Of a stretch of 64,000 bases of DNA, positions 50,746 to 60,195 are shown one piece after another. Source of the stretch: an uncultured Prevotella sp. (GTDB lineage: Bacteria > Bacteroidota > Bacteroidia > Bacteroidales > Bacteroidaceae); NCBI GenBank assembly GCA_944320675.1, contig CALUIJ010000147.1, forward strand, positions 1-64,000, read 5' to 3'. A program made the translations under genes and the position numbers. A model generated the notes under the pieces. It made no database searches. It had not been told where the DNA came from and saw only the letters and a program-made list of their open reading frames with translations. The first letter of the stretch is position 1; the number at the start of each line of letters is the position of its first letter.

Positions 50746-52386
50746 ATGAGAAAAACATTATTAATCTTGGCACTGACGGCCGCATGCATGGCAGGGCAGG
50801 CATGCACGAATTTCATTGTTGGAAAGGAGGCGAGTGCCGACGGCTCGGTGTTTTGCACGTATAACGCCGACGACTACGGCATGTTCATAGGGCTGTGCCA
50901 TTATCCTGCGGCAAGACATGAAAAGGGCGAAATGCGCCTGATATACGACTGGGACACTAAGGAATACCACGGCCGCATACCTGAGGCGGAAGAGACTTAT
51001 AACGTCATTGGCAATATAAACGAGTATCAGCTGACCATTGCCGAGACAACTTTCGGCGGACGCCCCGAGATGGTCGATACCACCGGTGTACTCGACTATG
51101 GCTCGCTGATATACGTAGCCTTACAGCGTGCTAAAACCGCCCGGGAGGCGATAAAAGTGATGACAACATTGGCCGAGACTTACGGCTACTGTTCGGAGGG
51201 CGAGACATTCTCAATATGCGATCCGAATGAAGCATGGATAATGGAGATGATGGGCAAGGGCCCCGGCAGCAAGGGAGTTGTGTGGGTGGCCGTGCGCATT
51301 CCCGACAACGCCGTATGCGCCCATGCCAACCAAAGCCGCATACGCACGTTCGACCAAAAGGATAAGAAGAACGTCATGTTCTCGGATGATTGTATCAGTT
51401 TTGCAAGGGAAAAAGGATGGTTCAGCGGTAAGGACGAAGATTTCAGCTTTTGCGAGACCTACGCATATCCCGACTTTTCAGGACGGCGGTTCTGCGAGGC
51501 GCGTGTGTGGAGCTTCTTCAACCATTTTTCACCCGACATGGACCGCTATTTGCCTTACGCTGAAGGAAAGGTTAAGGATGCCGAGCCGATGCCGCTTTGG
51601 ATTGTGCCTGACAAGAAAGTTACACTGCAGGACGTAAGGGACTGCATGCGCGACCATTACGAGGGTACGCCGTTCGCTCTCGACGCGGATCCCGGGCAGG
51701 GATTATGGGGGATGCCATACCGTCCTACACCCCTGACATATAAGGTTGACGGCCGCGAATATTTCAACGAGCGCCCAACATCTACACAACAGTCGGGTTT
51801 CTCTTATATAGCCCAACTGCGCTCGTGGCTGCCGAGGCAGGTTGGCGGCATACTCTGGTTCGGCAACGATGACGGTAATATGGTGGCTTACACCCCTGTA
51901 TATTGCGGCAACACGGTGCAACCCGCCTGTTACAATACGCCAGGAGCCGACGCTGTGACATTCAGCATGGACAACGCCTTCTGGGTGTGCAACTGGGTCA
52001 GCAACATGGTTTACCCCCGTTACTCAATGATGTTCGGCTCGCTGAAGGAGGTGAGGGATTCGCTTGAGGCCTCATACGACCGCGCGCAGGCCGGCGTGGA
52101 TGCCAAGGCCGTTGAGTTGTACGGCGGCGACCCGGCGCAGGCAGTCGATTTTCTCAACAAGTACAGTTGCGACAAAGCCGCCGAAATGCTCGACCGTTGG
52201 AAGCAACTGGCCTTTTATCTCATCGTTAAATATAACGACATGGCTGTGAAGCCCGAGCGCAACGGCCGCTTTACGCGCACCGCCACCGGATTGGGGGCAC
52301 GTGTTGAACGGCCAGGAATGCCCGAACATGCCGCGCGAGAGATTGTCCGGATGACGGGTGACAAATACGCCGTACCAACGGAATAA
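50746..52386 (+). CDS. pepD: C69-family dipeptidase
   Basis: A 546-aa Ntn-hydrolase peptidase (dipeptidase A type). The hydrophobic leader ends at GQA, and the next residue, Cys20 (CTNFIVGKEASADGS), is the expected N-terminal nucleophile after processing. Later segments typical of C69 include GYCSEGETFSICDPNEAWIME and CAHANQSRIRTF. The signal peptide implies periplasmic action on small peptides, possibly those released from the cell wall by the preceding M23 enzyme or from diet by DPP IV. The gene ends before a strong hairpin; the next gene is convergent. Confidence 0.92.
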   Translation: MRKTLLILALTAACMAGQACTNFIVGKEASADGSVFCTYNADDYGMFIGLCHYPAARHEKGEMRLIYDWDTKEYHGRIPEAEETYNVIGNINEYQLTIAETTFGGRPEMVDTTGVLDYGSLIYVALQRAKTAREAIKVMTTLAETYGYCSEGETFSICDPNEAWIMEMMGKGPGSKGVVWVAVRIPDNAVCAHANQSRIRTFDQKDKKNVMFSDDCISFAREKGWFSGKDEDFSFCETYAYPDFSGRRFCEARVWSFFNHFSPDMDRYLPYAEGKVKDAEPMPLWIVPDKKVTLQDVRDCMRDHYEGTPFALDADPGQGLWGMPYRPTPLTYKVDGREYFNERPTSTQQSGFSYIAQLRSWLPRQVGGILWFGNDDGNMVAYTPVYCGNTVQPACYNTPGADAVTFSMDNAFWVCNWVSNMVYPRYSMMFGSLKEVRDSLEASYDRAQAGVDAKAVELYGGDPAQAVDFLNKYSCDKAAEMLDRWKQLAFYLIVKYNDMAVKPERNGRFTRTATGLGARVERPGMPEHAAREIVRMTGDKYAVPTE

Positions 52387-52472
52387 TGTTGCGGCGTTGC
52401 TGGTATCAGGATATGCCGTTAAGGAGCATACGTTTTTACGGTTATGGGGCTTCATGCCGTAAGTACTGACAA

Positions 52473-52510
52473 CCCCGAACTTAGAGGCCATTAGACTTCT
52501 AAGTTCGGGG
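52473..52510. terminator. Bidirectional terminator hairpin
   Basis: A perfect 13-bp inverted repeat (52473-52485 / 52498-52510) with a 12-nt loop between the convergent C69 and TamB genes. Confidence 0.75.
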
Positions 52511-52577
52511 TAAATGATGGCTACTGTTTGCATGCTATACGGAAAGCGCATCGTTGGCGGAAATGATTATTGCCTGA

Positions 52578-55500
52578 CTATCGGGATACTGTCTTACGCT
52601 TACGGCGGTAGCCGAAGAGTTCCATAAGTTCGTTGAAGTCTTTCTTCAGCATGAGACCAATGCCCTGCGTGTTGAGTGACGATTTTGTGAAATAGCGGTC
52701 GTTCGTCTGGTTGTACACCTTCAATGCTATGTTTCCGTTTGGAGTGAGCAGATAGCTTATGTCAAAATCGCCGATGAACGACGTCGTGGCGTTCTCGTTG
52801 TCGCGGTAGCCGAATTGTCCGTTGATTATCAGGCGGTTGTCAAGCAGGCGTCCAGATAGCAAACCCTCGTATTCGGCATTATTGAAGCCCTCGTCGCCTG
52901 TGCTTATGTTAGCGCCGAAAGTCCAGTTGTTGTTCTTCATAAGACTTCCAAGCAATGTGTTTATTTGCTGGCTGATAGTGCCACTGAGCAGGCTCTGCAT
53001 GGCCAAGCTTGTTTGGTTTTGCCGTTGTTCGGACGAGTTGTTGTTATCTTGCATGTAAAAGCGGCCGAAGCCTAGGAGGTAAACCACTTGTTGGTTCATC
53101 TCCTCCTCGCTGTTTATCACCGTGCGCACCATTTGCTCCGCGTCCTCGCTCACGGTGGGCATGTCGATATTGAAATCAATGCGTGGTGAGCGCGGAGTGC
53201 CGCCAATATTCATGAGGCAATCGACGCGGACGTTGTTGCCCGAGAAGCTCGACCCTAACTGAAGGTCGGACAACGGCACGCTGTTAACAGTATAAACTGC
53301 CTGCAGATTAAGCCGGGCATTATACGGGCTTCCTCCGAACACGATGGTACTACCGTTCTGGAACTGAAACACTTTCTTTATAATGTTCTGTATCGTAAGC
53401 GTGTATGTGCCGCGGTCGATGACGAATGTTCCGAACATTTCGAACGAGCCTTTATTGAAGTACGAAGCACGTACCGCACCGCTTCCACGCAGGGTTATCA
53501 TATCGTTCGTATCCTTGTCCATCAACACGCGCAAGGCGGCTTCGGGAGTCATGTTGATAATGAAATTTATGCGGATATCCGACGGTATGTCCTCGGCCGA
53601 CCACTGTTGTTCTCCGGATCCGGTTGCCACGGCCGTATCGGCATATTGCAGCGTGTCGGCTTTTTCAGTTGCCTGGGCGGTCTTGTCACGCCATGTTATG
53701 AATTGCTGGTCGGCTATCGCCTCCGGACTTGCCACGTTATATTCGATGAATGAGTCACGGTCGGGCGTTACGTCTACGTCTATGTTCACCTGTCCCTTAC
53801 GTCCTCTTATCGTGCAAAGTCCTGTGGCGTATGCCGTGCCGTAGTATGAATCGCCATCGTAAGCCTTGGTGTCGTAACAGAGTAGGTTGGCCGCCTTTAC
53901 TTCAATGTCGTACGTCATGTTTTTCAGGTGGCTGTGGCGCAGTTGGCCGTCCACGATGCCGATGTTGCCGTTGCGGTCGCGTATCGTGTCGGACCTGAAC
54001 ACAATACGGTCAGGCTCGAAGCCTATTGTGTCGTTCTCCAACCTATATGCTACGTTGGTAGGCGTTATCCTTACACTACCGTCGGCTACGACATTGCCCG
54101 TCAGCAGCAAGGCTTTCAGTCCGCCGTGTAAGCGCAAATGGCCTCGTGCCCGGCCCTCAACGTTGTCCATAAAGGTTCCACAAAAACTTTCGATAAACTC
54201 AATGTTAGTGCCATCGGCGGTTATTCCCAGGTCGATGTCTTTGTCTTTCGGCGATACGTAGCCGTTGACCAATGTGCGTGAGCCGTTATCTTCCTCGGCA
54301 TGCGCATCGATGTCAATGCGCTTGTCCGTATTGTTCCAGTCAACCATGGCGTACATCTTGCCGAGGCGACCGCCTTCGAGGGTGAAATGGTCGATGGCAA
54401 GATCGGCATGCGCCACAGGCTCGTAGAACACCGACTTTACGTGCGCTTTGCCGGTCATGCGCCCACCGAACTCGACTGAGTGGAAGTTTATCAATCCCAT
54501 AAGGTAGCTCACGTCGATATCTTTCATGTCTACGGTTATCGAGTCGGAGCCTTGTTTCGTGGCAAGACCGTCCACACGGATATGTTGGTTGGCGCGTTCG
54601 ATTGAGAAATGCTCTATCGCCAGGTTGCCTCCACTATATGTTACATTTGCCGGAAGTATGTTCCATGCCGTGTCGTTAACCATTATTTCCGACGGTTTTA
54701 CGTCAATTCCGACATCGGTCCTACCCTCGGCATCCTTCATGAAGCATGTTTCTACGTTCACAGTTCCGGCCATAAGTTTCTCCTGGTGGTTGTTCCAGCT
54801 TACGGTGGTGGCCATCCTGTCATTATCCGCTGCGGCAGAAAGTCCTAAATCAAGCCTGTGGCCGTTTGCCATCACTTTCTTCAGTCTCCCTTCTACGCGC
54901 AGGGGACCGCCGGCAGTGCCTGCCTTAAGCGTGATGTTCTCGTACGGCGAATCGTCGTAATATAGTTTTGCCGTGCGGCATGTAAGACTGAGCGAACCAA
55001 GCGCATCGTCAACTTCCGCGCTTATTTCAAGTGGCGCACCGAGACTGACGGATGCGCCGAATAGGGCGTCGAGCATGCCACTGTCGGTTATACGTGCGTC
55101 AAGTATGAAGTTATTGTCGGATTTCGTGCGCTCCTTGCACAGCGTCGGCAACTTAGTGTTTAAAATGTTAGCCACGCTGTTGGCCAAGGTCCTGAGCTGG
55201 TAACGTCCGGTCATCTCTGCGTGGCCGAAGTCGCCACGTATGGCCATGTGGCCGTCGGCTGCCGTCATAACGAGTGAGTCAAGCCTATATTCACGCTCAG
55301 GCGACCGCATGGACATTCCGCTCACTTTTACAGTCCCTGCAAAAGGTGTAGCCGCTGAACGGTCCATGTGGACATTAGCGTTTATGTCAAGATCGAACTC
55401 CGAACCTTCCCATTTTTTCGTAAGGTTAAGCGCAGCCGGGTCAAGATTCCTTACCATGGCAGTTATGTCGGCAGACTTCAGCCGTTGCGAAAGTTCGGTT

Positions 55501-56996
55501 GTGCCTTCTACAGATATTTGCCCATTGGGGTCGTCCATGCTCAGTTTGCCGCTAAGGATGCCACCGCTGTAAGCCCCGTTGGCCTTTACGCCTGAATAAG
55601 GGTAACCATTGTAATCAATACGTGGAAACTCACCGTCCACCCTTATACCATCCAGTCCCGTCTTGCCTATATCGCATCTTACGTTTACCGCCGCAGCCAT
55701 CATTCCGAGTTTGTCGTCGGTTAAAAGACGGCCTATGTCAATGCCGCCGGTACTGACGTGTGCGTCGATCGTTGCGCCTTTTTTATCGGCGCGTATGTCG
55801 GCGCGGCCGATGTCGCTTTTCAGCGTACCGTCGGCTGATATGCGCGCGCCGCGTCCAGATATGCTGCCTTTGTATTTTATCTTACCTAAACTTGACAGCA
55901 TATCTGAAACTTTTATTTCCTTGTCGAGAGAGTTGTTAATTATCTTTACCACGCTCTCCGCCGTACATTCAAAATGGCTTATGTCTGCCCGCCATATAGG
56001 TCCGCCGTGCGCTTTGGCGGCTTTGGCCGTAGCCGCCAAATTGATTTGTCCGTCGTGCGAACGCAATTTAAGTTTATTAATATCAATTGTATTATTTGTA
56101 CCACTAAATGAGGATGTTACATATATCGGATTAGTGTTTCTCTTTAACGTTGGCAGAATAAAAGCCAAGTCGCAGGGCGTCAGTTTTGATTCATCCATTT
56201 TCCCTTTGAAGTACAACCAATTCCCCTCTGCATTATTGCCGTTCTCCCGGTATTGCGCTGTAAGGCGGCTTATACGCAAGTCGGTTGCCGGCAGCAACAG
56301 TTCCAAACCGTTCACCTCAGCATGTCCGTTGTTAAGCGAGAGATTGAATTTCAGACGCTTCAATTCCAGCCCTGACGCTTCTTTCAGCGACAACTTCCTC
56401 AACTTTGCTTCAAGTACGCCTTCCGTATAGTAAGGTATTTCCACGTGCGCGCTTATGTCCCTTACGTCGATATGCGCAGGATTCAGGCGCGACGGGGTGG
56501 GGGCGGTGTCGTACCTGTCGAACTTAACCGCCCCATGCCGTATGATGAGTGAGTTTATGCTTAATTCAAGGTCGGACTTTTTCGTCTTGTCCTTCGACGC
56601 GAGCGAATCTAACACGAATTGGTAGTTTGCGTCGGTCTTAGCGTCAGCCTTGTAGAATACGCCCCTCATGCCGAACAGTTGGGCGGACGATACGCATACG
56701 CGCCCGCTGCCGACGAGCTCGGCGTAATCTATCTTAGCGGCCAGTCGCGCAGCCCTAAGCATGAGCTTCCCACGTTGGTCGTAAAGCTCGAAGCCGTCGA
56801 CGACAACCCTGTTCAAGAAACCAAGACGGACTTTTTCCACCTTTGCCTTCGTGCCGAGTTTCGCGGCTATCAGGCCGCTTACTTCTTCGCCCAGCCACCT
56901 CTGCACAAAGGGCAGATGGACCAGCATTATCACCGCAAGGTAAACGGCTACGATGGTCCACACGGTTCCTCTTATCGCTCGCTTAAGTCTGTTCAA
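52578..56996 (-). CDS. tamB: TamB-like translocation/assembly protein
   Basis: A very large (1472 aa) envelope protein. An N-terminal signal anchor (about 9-30, VWTIVAVYLAVIMLVHL) is followed by a long series of beta-rich AsmA-like repeats that form a groove. The C-terminal TamB/DUF490 domain (about 1050-1472) includes FGGSPYNARLNLQAVYTV, a GGTPRSPRIDFNIDMP segment and QVVYLLGFGRF. TamB-family proteins bridge inner and outer membranes and move lipids or help outer-membrane protein assembly. Length is normal for Bacteroidota. It lies 53 bp behind aguB on the same strand; no Omp85/TamA gene lies in the window. Confidence 0.93.
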   Translation of the reverse strand: MNRLKRAIRGTVWTIVAVYLAVIMLVHLPFVQRWLGEEVSGLIAAKLGTKAKVEKVRLGFLNRVVVDGFELYDQRGKLMLRAARLAAKIDYAELVGSGRVCVSSAQLFGMRGVFYKADAKTDANYQFVLDSLASKDKTKKSDLELSINSLIIRHGAVKFDRYDTAPTPSRLNPAHIDVRDISAHVEIPYYTEGVLEAKLRKLSLKEASGLELKRLKFNLSLNNGHAEVNGLELLLPATDLRISRLTAQYRENGNNAEGNWLYFKGKMDESKLTPCDLAFILPTLKRNTNPIYVTSSFSGTNNTIDINKLKLRSHDGQINLAATAKAAKAHGGPIWRADISHFECTAESVVKIINNSLDKEIKVSDMLSSLGKIKYKGSISGRGARISADGTLKSDIGRADIRADKKGATIDAHVSTGGIDIGRLLTDDKLGMMAAAVNVRCDIGKTGLDGIRVDGEFPRIDYNGYPYSGVKANGAYSGGILSGKLSMDDPNGQISVEGTTELSQRLKSADITAMVRNLDPAALNLTKKWEGSEFDLDINANVHMDRSAATPFAGTVKVSGMSMRSPEREYRLDSLVMTAADGHMAIRGDFGHAEMTGRYQLRTLANSVANILNTKLPTLCKERTKSDNNFILDARITDSGMLDALFGASVSLGAPLEISAEVDDALGSLSLTCRTAKLYYDDSPYENITLKAGTAGGPLRVEGRLKKVMANGHRLDLGLSAAADNDRMATTVSWNNHQEKLMAGTVNVETCFMKDAEGRTDVGIDVKPSEIMVNDTAWNILPANVTYSGGNLAIEHFSIERANQHIRVDGLATKQGSDSITVDMKDIDVSYLMGLINFHSVEFGGRMTGKAHVKSVFYEPVAHADLAIDHFTLEGGRLGKMYAMVDWNNTDKRIDIDAHAEEDNGSRTLVNGYVSPKDKDIDLGITADGTNIEFIESFCGTFMDNVEGRARGHLRLHGGLKALLLTGNVVADGSVRITPTNVAYRLENDTIGFEPDRIVFRSDTIRDRNGNIGIVDGQLRHSHLKNMTYDIEVKAANLLCYDTKAYDGDSYYGTAYATGLCTIRGRKGQVNIDVDVTPDRDSFIEYNVASPEAIADQQFITWRDKTAQATEKADTLQYADTAVATGSGEQQWSAEDIPSDIRINFIINMTPEAALRVLMDKDTNDMITLRGSGAVRASYFNKGSFEMFGTFVIDRGTYTLTIQNIIKKVFQFQNGSTIVFGGSPYNARLNLQAVYTVNSVPLSDLQLGSSFSGNNVRVDCLMNIGGTPRSPRIDFNIDMPTVSEDAEQMVRTVINSEEEMNQQVVYLLGFGRFYMQDNNNSSEQRQNQTSLAMQSLLSGTISQQINTLLGSLMKNNNWTFGANISTGDEGFNNAEYEGLLSGRLLDNRLIINGQFGYRDNENATTSFIGDFDISYLLTPNGNIALKVYNQTNDRYFTKSSLNTQGIGLMLKKDFNELMELFGYRRKRKTVSR

Positions 56997-57049
56997 TGCC
57001 TGTCAAGTATCTTGTTTGCTGAATCAGGTTTTCCGGCTGCCGCGCGGCG

Positions 57050-57925
57050 TCAGTCGACGAACCTCCGCGTTATGTCGCCGTATTTGTCGATGCGCCTGTC
57101 GCGCAGGAAAGGCCACCAGCGGCGCACTTGTTCGCTGTGGCGCAAGTCAATGTCTATGACGGTGCGCTCTTCTTCCTTGTCGGAAGCACGGTAGAGAATC
57201 TCACCTTGCGGTCCGGCCACGAACGAACTTCCCCAGAACTGTATGCCACCCGTAAGTCCCGACGGGTCAGGCTCATAGCCTACGCGGTTGACCGCCACCA
57301 CGGGCAGTCCGTTGGCCACGGCGTGTCCCCGCTGCACAGTTGTCCAGGCCTCGCGTTGCCGTTGCTGTTCCGCTTCGGTGTCAGAGCTTTCATAACCTAT
57401 AGCCGTAGGATATATGAGAATGTCGGCTCCTTGCAGGGCCATCAGGCGCGCAGCTTCCGGATACCATTGGTCCCAGCACACGAGAACACCAAGCCGTCCT
57501 ACCGAAGTGTCTATCGGGTGGAAACCGAGATCGCCCGGCGTAAAATAGAATTTCTCATAATAAGCCGGATCGTCGGGTATGTGCATCTTCCTGTACTTGC
57601 CGGCCACAGTGCCGTCGCGTTCTATGACCACGGCCGTATTATGGTAAAGCCCTGCGGCCCGGCGCTCGAAAAGCGAAGCGACTATTACAACGCCAAGTTC
57701 CTTGGCCAGCGCGCCGAAAAACTCTGTCGACGGCCCCGGTACTGGTTCTGCGAGGTTGAAGTTGTCAACATTCTCCGTCTGGCAGAAATAGAGCGAGTTG
57801 TGCAGTTCCTGCAATACCACCAGTTCTGCGCCGCCTTTGGCCGACGCCCTTACGCCGTCGGCCAGGCGCTGCATGTTGTCCGTGCGGTCGGCCGTGTTGT
57901 GTTGCTGTATTATTCCTATTTTCAT
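57050..57925 (-). CDS. aguB: N-carbamoylputrescine amidase
   Basis: A 291-aa nitrilase-superfamily amidase. The Glu-Lys-Cys triad is visible as Glu in LVVLQELHN, Lys in KYRKMHIPDD, and Cys in LVCWDQWYPEAARL. The YEKFYFTPGD segment and the length match AguB, which converts N-carbamoylputrescine to putrescine, CO2 and ammonia. I place the start at 57925, where the protein begins MKIGIIQQHN and AAGGA lies upstream; a longer ORF begins at 57952. It follows aguA after 42 bp, so the two encode consecutive steps. Confidence 0.95.
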   Translation of the reverse strand: MKIGIIQQHNTADRTDNMQRLADGVRASAKGGAELVVLQELHNSLYFCQTENVDNFNLAEPVPGPSTEFFGALAKELGVVIVASLFERRAAGLYHNTAVVIERDGTVAGKYRKMHIPDDPAYYEKFYFTPGDLGFHPIDTSVGRLGVLVCWDQWYPEAARLMALQGADILIYPTAIGYESSDTEAEQQRQREAWTTVQRGHAVANGLPVVAVNRVGYEPDPSGLTGGIQFWGSSFVAGPQGEILYRASDKEEERTVIDIDLRHSEQVRRWWPFLRDRRIDKYGDITRRFVD

Positions 57926-57967
57926 ATATTGTCCTTCCATTATATTTTTCAACCGCCTTTCGCCGTT

Positions 57968-58999
57968 TTAGTTGCCGAATATTTGCATCGTGCAGCAGTG
58001 CAGCGAACCATGCTGGCGTATCACCGTAAGGCTGTCGATGCCTATCATTTCACGCCCCGGAAAAGCTTCGCCGATAATCCGCGCGGCCTCGGCGTCGTTG
58101 TCGGGCTGTCCGTATGTGGGATAAATCACCGCTCCGTTGATGATCACGAAGTTTGCGTAAGTGGCAGGCAGCCGTCCGCCGTCCTCGTCGTATATAGGCC
58201 GCGGCATGGGCAGCGGCAATAGGCGGTAAGGCTTGCCGGAGGCTGTGCGAAGTGTGCCGAGCTGTTTTTCCATCAGTTGCAGATCGGCATACTGGTTGTC
58301 TGCGGGGTCGGCGCACGACACATATAATAAGGTGTCGCCAGGAGCGACTCGCACAAGCGTGTCGATATGGCCGTCAGTGTCGTCGCCGTCAAGCCGTCCG
58401 TGGTCAATCCATACTATGTGTGAGGCTGACAGGCTGTCTTTCAACCGCTCTTCAATCTCCCGGCGCGTCAATGGTTGGTTGCGGTTCGGGGCGAGCAGGC
58501 ACTGGCTTGTGGTAAACACCGTGCCTTGTCCGTCGCTTTCTATCGAGCCTCCTTCAAGCACGAACCCGTCCATGTCGACGTATTCGCCTTTTACAACGCC
58601 GCTGCCGTAAAGGCTGCGGTTTATTGCGTTGTCCAATTCGGCAGGAAACTTGCAGCCCCATCCGTTAAAACGGAAGTCAAGCAGGCGCGGCACCCCTCCG
58701 CCGGTGAGCGTTATGAAGCCGTGGTCGCGTGCCCAGGTGTCGTTGGTCGGGCAGCGGTGCAGTGTGACATTGGCCAATTGGCGATCAGTCAGTTTCCTTT
58801 CGAGCTGTGTCCTCACATGTTCAGGCTCAGGCGTTACCACTATCAGCTTTTCATGGCGCGTGACGGCATCGGCCATTTCTACATAAACCGCACAAATGGC
58901 ATCGAGGCATCCGCGCCAGTCAGTGCCTGCATGGGGCCATGTCAGTTGTATCGCGTACTGTTCCGCCCATTCCGGCGGTAAGATGTATCTTTTCTCCAT
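57968..58999 (-). CDS. aguA: Agmatine deiminase
   Basis: A 343-aa cytoplasmic amidinotransferase-fold enzyme that hydrolyses agmatine to N-carbamoylputrescine and ammonia. Key parts are PPEWAEQYAIQLTWPH at the start, NDTWARDHG, EGGSIESDG, DGHIDT with the catalytic Asp/His, and the C-terminal HCCTMQ containing nucleophile Cys335. Length is typical. It is first in the aguA-aguB unit behind a consensus promoter, and tamB is probably read from the same transcript. Confidence 0.96.
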   Translation of the reverse strand: MEKRYILPPEWAEQYAIQLTWPHAGTDWRGCLDAICAVYVEMADAVTRHEKLIVVTPEPEHVRTQLERKLTDRQLANVTLHRCPTNDTWARDHGFITLTGGGVPRLLDFRFNGWGCKFPAELDNAINRSLYGSGVVKGEYVDMDGFVLEGGSIESDGQGTVFTTSQCLLAPNRNQPLTRREIEERLKDSLSASHIVWIDHGRLDGDDTDGHIDTLVRVAPGDTLLYVSCADPADNQYADLQLMEKQLGTLRTASGKPYRLLPLPMPRPIYDEDGGRLPATYANFVIINGAVIYPTYGQPDNDAEAARIIGEAFPGREMIGIDSLTVIRQHGSLHCCTMQIFGN

Positions 59000-59018
59000 A
59001 AAAGAACGAATTGTTGCG

Positions 59019-59050
59019 CAAAAATACTATAACTATGAATAAAAAGCAAA
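59019..59050 (-). promoter_or_regulatory. aguA promoter
   Basis: On the minus strand TTTG (complement of 59047-59050), 20 nt, TATTTTTG (complement of 59019-59026). Full consensus match, about 20 bp upstream of the start codon. Confidence 0.82.
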
Positions 59051-59237
59051 TAAAATAAGACTTTTTTGTCATGTCAGGCCGTCAGGCCGTCTGTAAGCTG
59101 CCAACTTGCCTGTTTGTAGGCTGCAACATTGTCAGCATTCGCATTGACATAAGTCAATCGGTTTGACGCAAATCAAAATACGTGGGTTTTAAGCGAATTT
59201 CAGGCCCGTGAAAGTTCAGACAAGCGGGAAAGGGCAT

Positions 59238-59245
59238 TATCTTTG
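59238..59245 (+). promoter_or_regulatory. -7 box of the small transcript
   Basis: TATCTTTG, predicting a start near 59251. The -33 region is not a clear match. The predicted transcript ends at the terminator at 59537 and is about 285 nt long. Confidence 0.65.
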
Positions 59246-59327
59246 CACCGTAAATAAGCGAAAAAGGATAACAGGATGTGAAGGAGCATCCGACATGTAG
59301 AACTAAAAAGAGAAAGGTAAAAAGATT

Positions 59328-59432
59328 ATGAAAAAGATTGTTAACAGGATTTTAGACAGCAAGAAGTTCAACAAGTATTGTGTGAACGTATTGAAAATGT
59401 ACAATTACGGACGCGTCAACATGCCTTTGTAA
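59328..59432 (+). CDS. Putative 34-aa basic small protein
   Basis: A short ORF that starts MKKIVNRILD and ends YNYGRVNMPL, preceded by AGAAAGG about 10 nt before the ATG. The peptide is basic, with five Lys and two Arg, and begins as an amphipathic helix; no family is known to me. It is flanked by a TATCTTTG promoter box upstream and a strong terminator downstream. A 9-bp hairpin (59420-59428 / 59453-59461) overlaps its last codons and stop. It could be a real small protein, or the transcript may act as RNA. Confidence 0.55.
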   Translation: MKKIVNRILDSKKFNKYCVNVLKMYNYGRVNMPL

Positions 59433-59461
59433 ACAGTGCGCTGTCCATGTTTAAAGGCATG
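59420..59461 (+). ncRNA. Hairpin over the small ORF stop codon
   Basis: CATGCCTTT (59420-59428) pairs perfectly with AAAGGCATG (59453-59461), with further partial pairing inside (ACAG/CTGT). It covers the last codons and stop of the small ORF and could protect the 3' end or regulate translation. It is part of a transcript of about 285 nt; I recognise no known RNA family. Confidence 0.4.
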
Positions 59462-59498
59462 GATGTACAACGGAAGGCTTGAATTTGAATAAGACAGG

Positions 59499-59537
59499 GT
59501 CCGCCCATACAGCGTGAGTTGTATGGGCGGACTTTTT
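59499..59537 (+). terminator. Strong rho-independent terminator
   Basis: A perfect 13-bp GC-rich stem GTCCGCCCATACA (59499-59511) / TGTATGGGCGGAC (59520-59532), followed directly by TTTTT. This is the clearest terminator in the window. Confidence 0.93.
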
Positions 59538-59723
59538 GTTTCTTGCACTGAACGGACGGCCGTGCCGGGATTTTTCGTATTCATCCACAAGATGTCAGAC
59601 TCATAAACGCCGGATAAGGTAAAAGTAAAAAGTCATTACAAAGTTTTCTTGTAAAATAGGGAATAAGATATTTTCATAAGTTAAATATTTATATACTATT
59701 GTGCAAAATATTAACTTTACTTT

Positions 59724-59880
59724 GCAAACAATACCGCTTTACGCACGAAAATACGGCTTCCGCCATGCTAAAAAGCGTCGGATTGGAGCGGGAAAGCTAA
59801 CGAATTACATTGCAAAAGCATGCCTTTTGCTTGCCGAAACATGCTGTTTTACAGCCACGAAGTTGCAGCGTTTGTTATAA
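59724..59880. repeat. 22-bp tandem array E (7 units)
   Basis: Units start at 59724, 59747, 59770, 59792, 59814, 59836 and 59859 (spacing 22-23). Each begins with RAAA or GCAAA. Most have a CTTT or TTTT tract about 10-12 nt later, and ends such as CAC, GCC or GC recur. It is the longest and most degenerate array in the window. The remaining sequence to 60155 has no gene that I can support. Confidence 0.65.
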
Positions 59881-60155
59881 AAGCTTGATATTCAAACGTT
59901 TATAATAAGTCATAATATTTATTGTTTCTCAGGCGGAAATACCTTTCCGTCGTGGCCGTGGCCGTCGTGGAGGCGTTAACCGTCATGAAATATTGAAAAG
60001 TTTTCTGTATTATATAAAGGTATGGCAAAGAAATGTGAGAGCTGTTTTCATAACTTTTCTTAACCAAACGCACGTTATGTCGATGGTTTTCACCCTGTAT
60101 TTTTAGGTTTAACAACTTTAACTTACATGAATGTATAAAATTCGTAATAATACTG

Positions 60156-60163
60156 TAACTTTG
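60156..60163 (+). promoter_or_regulatory. -7 box of the CDP-alcohol transferase operon
   Basis: TAACTTTG, 33 bp upstream of the start codon at 60196. No clear -33 box. Confidence 0.6.
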
Positions 60164-60195
60164 CACCCCATAAAATAACGAACACAAATATATTT

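Noticed and set aside
57926..57952. Longer start for aguB
   Set aside because: The sequence MKIGIIQQHN at 57925 is the usual start and has a better ribosome binding site.
59724..59880. CRISPR array
   Set aside because: Units are degenerate throughout, with no identical repeat and distinct spacer, the period is only 22 bp, and no cas genes are nearby.
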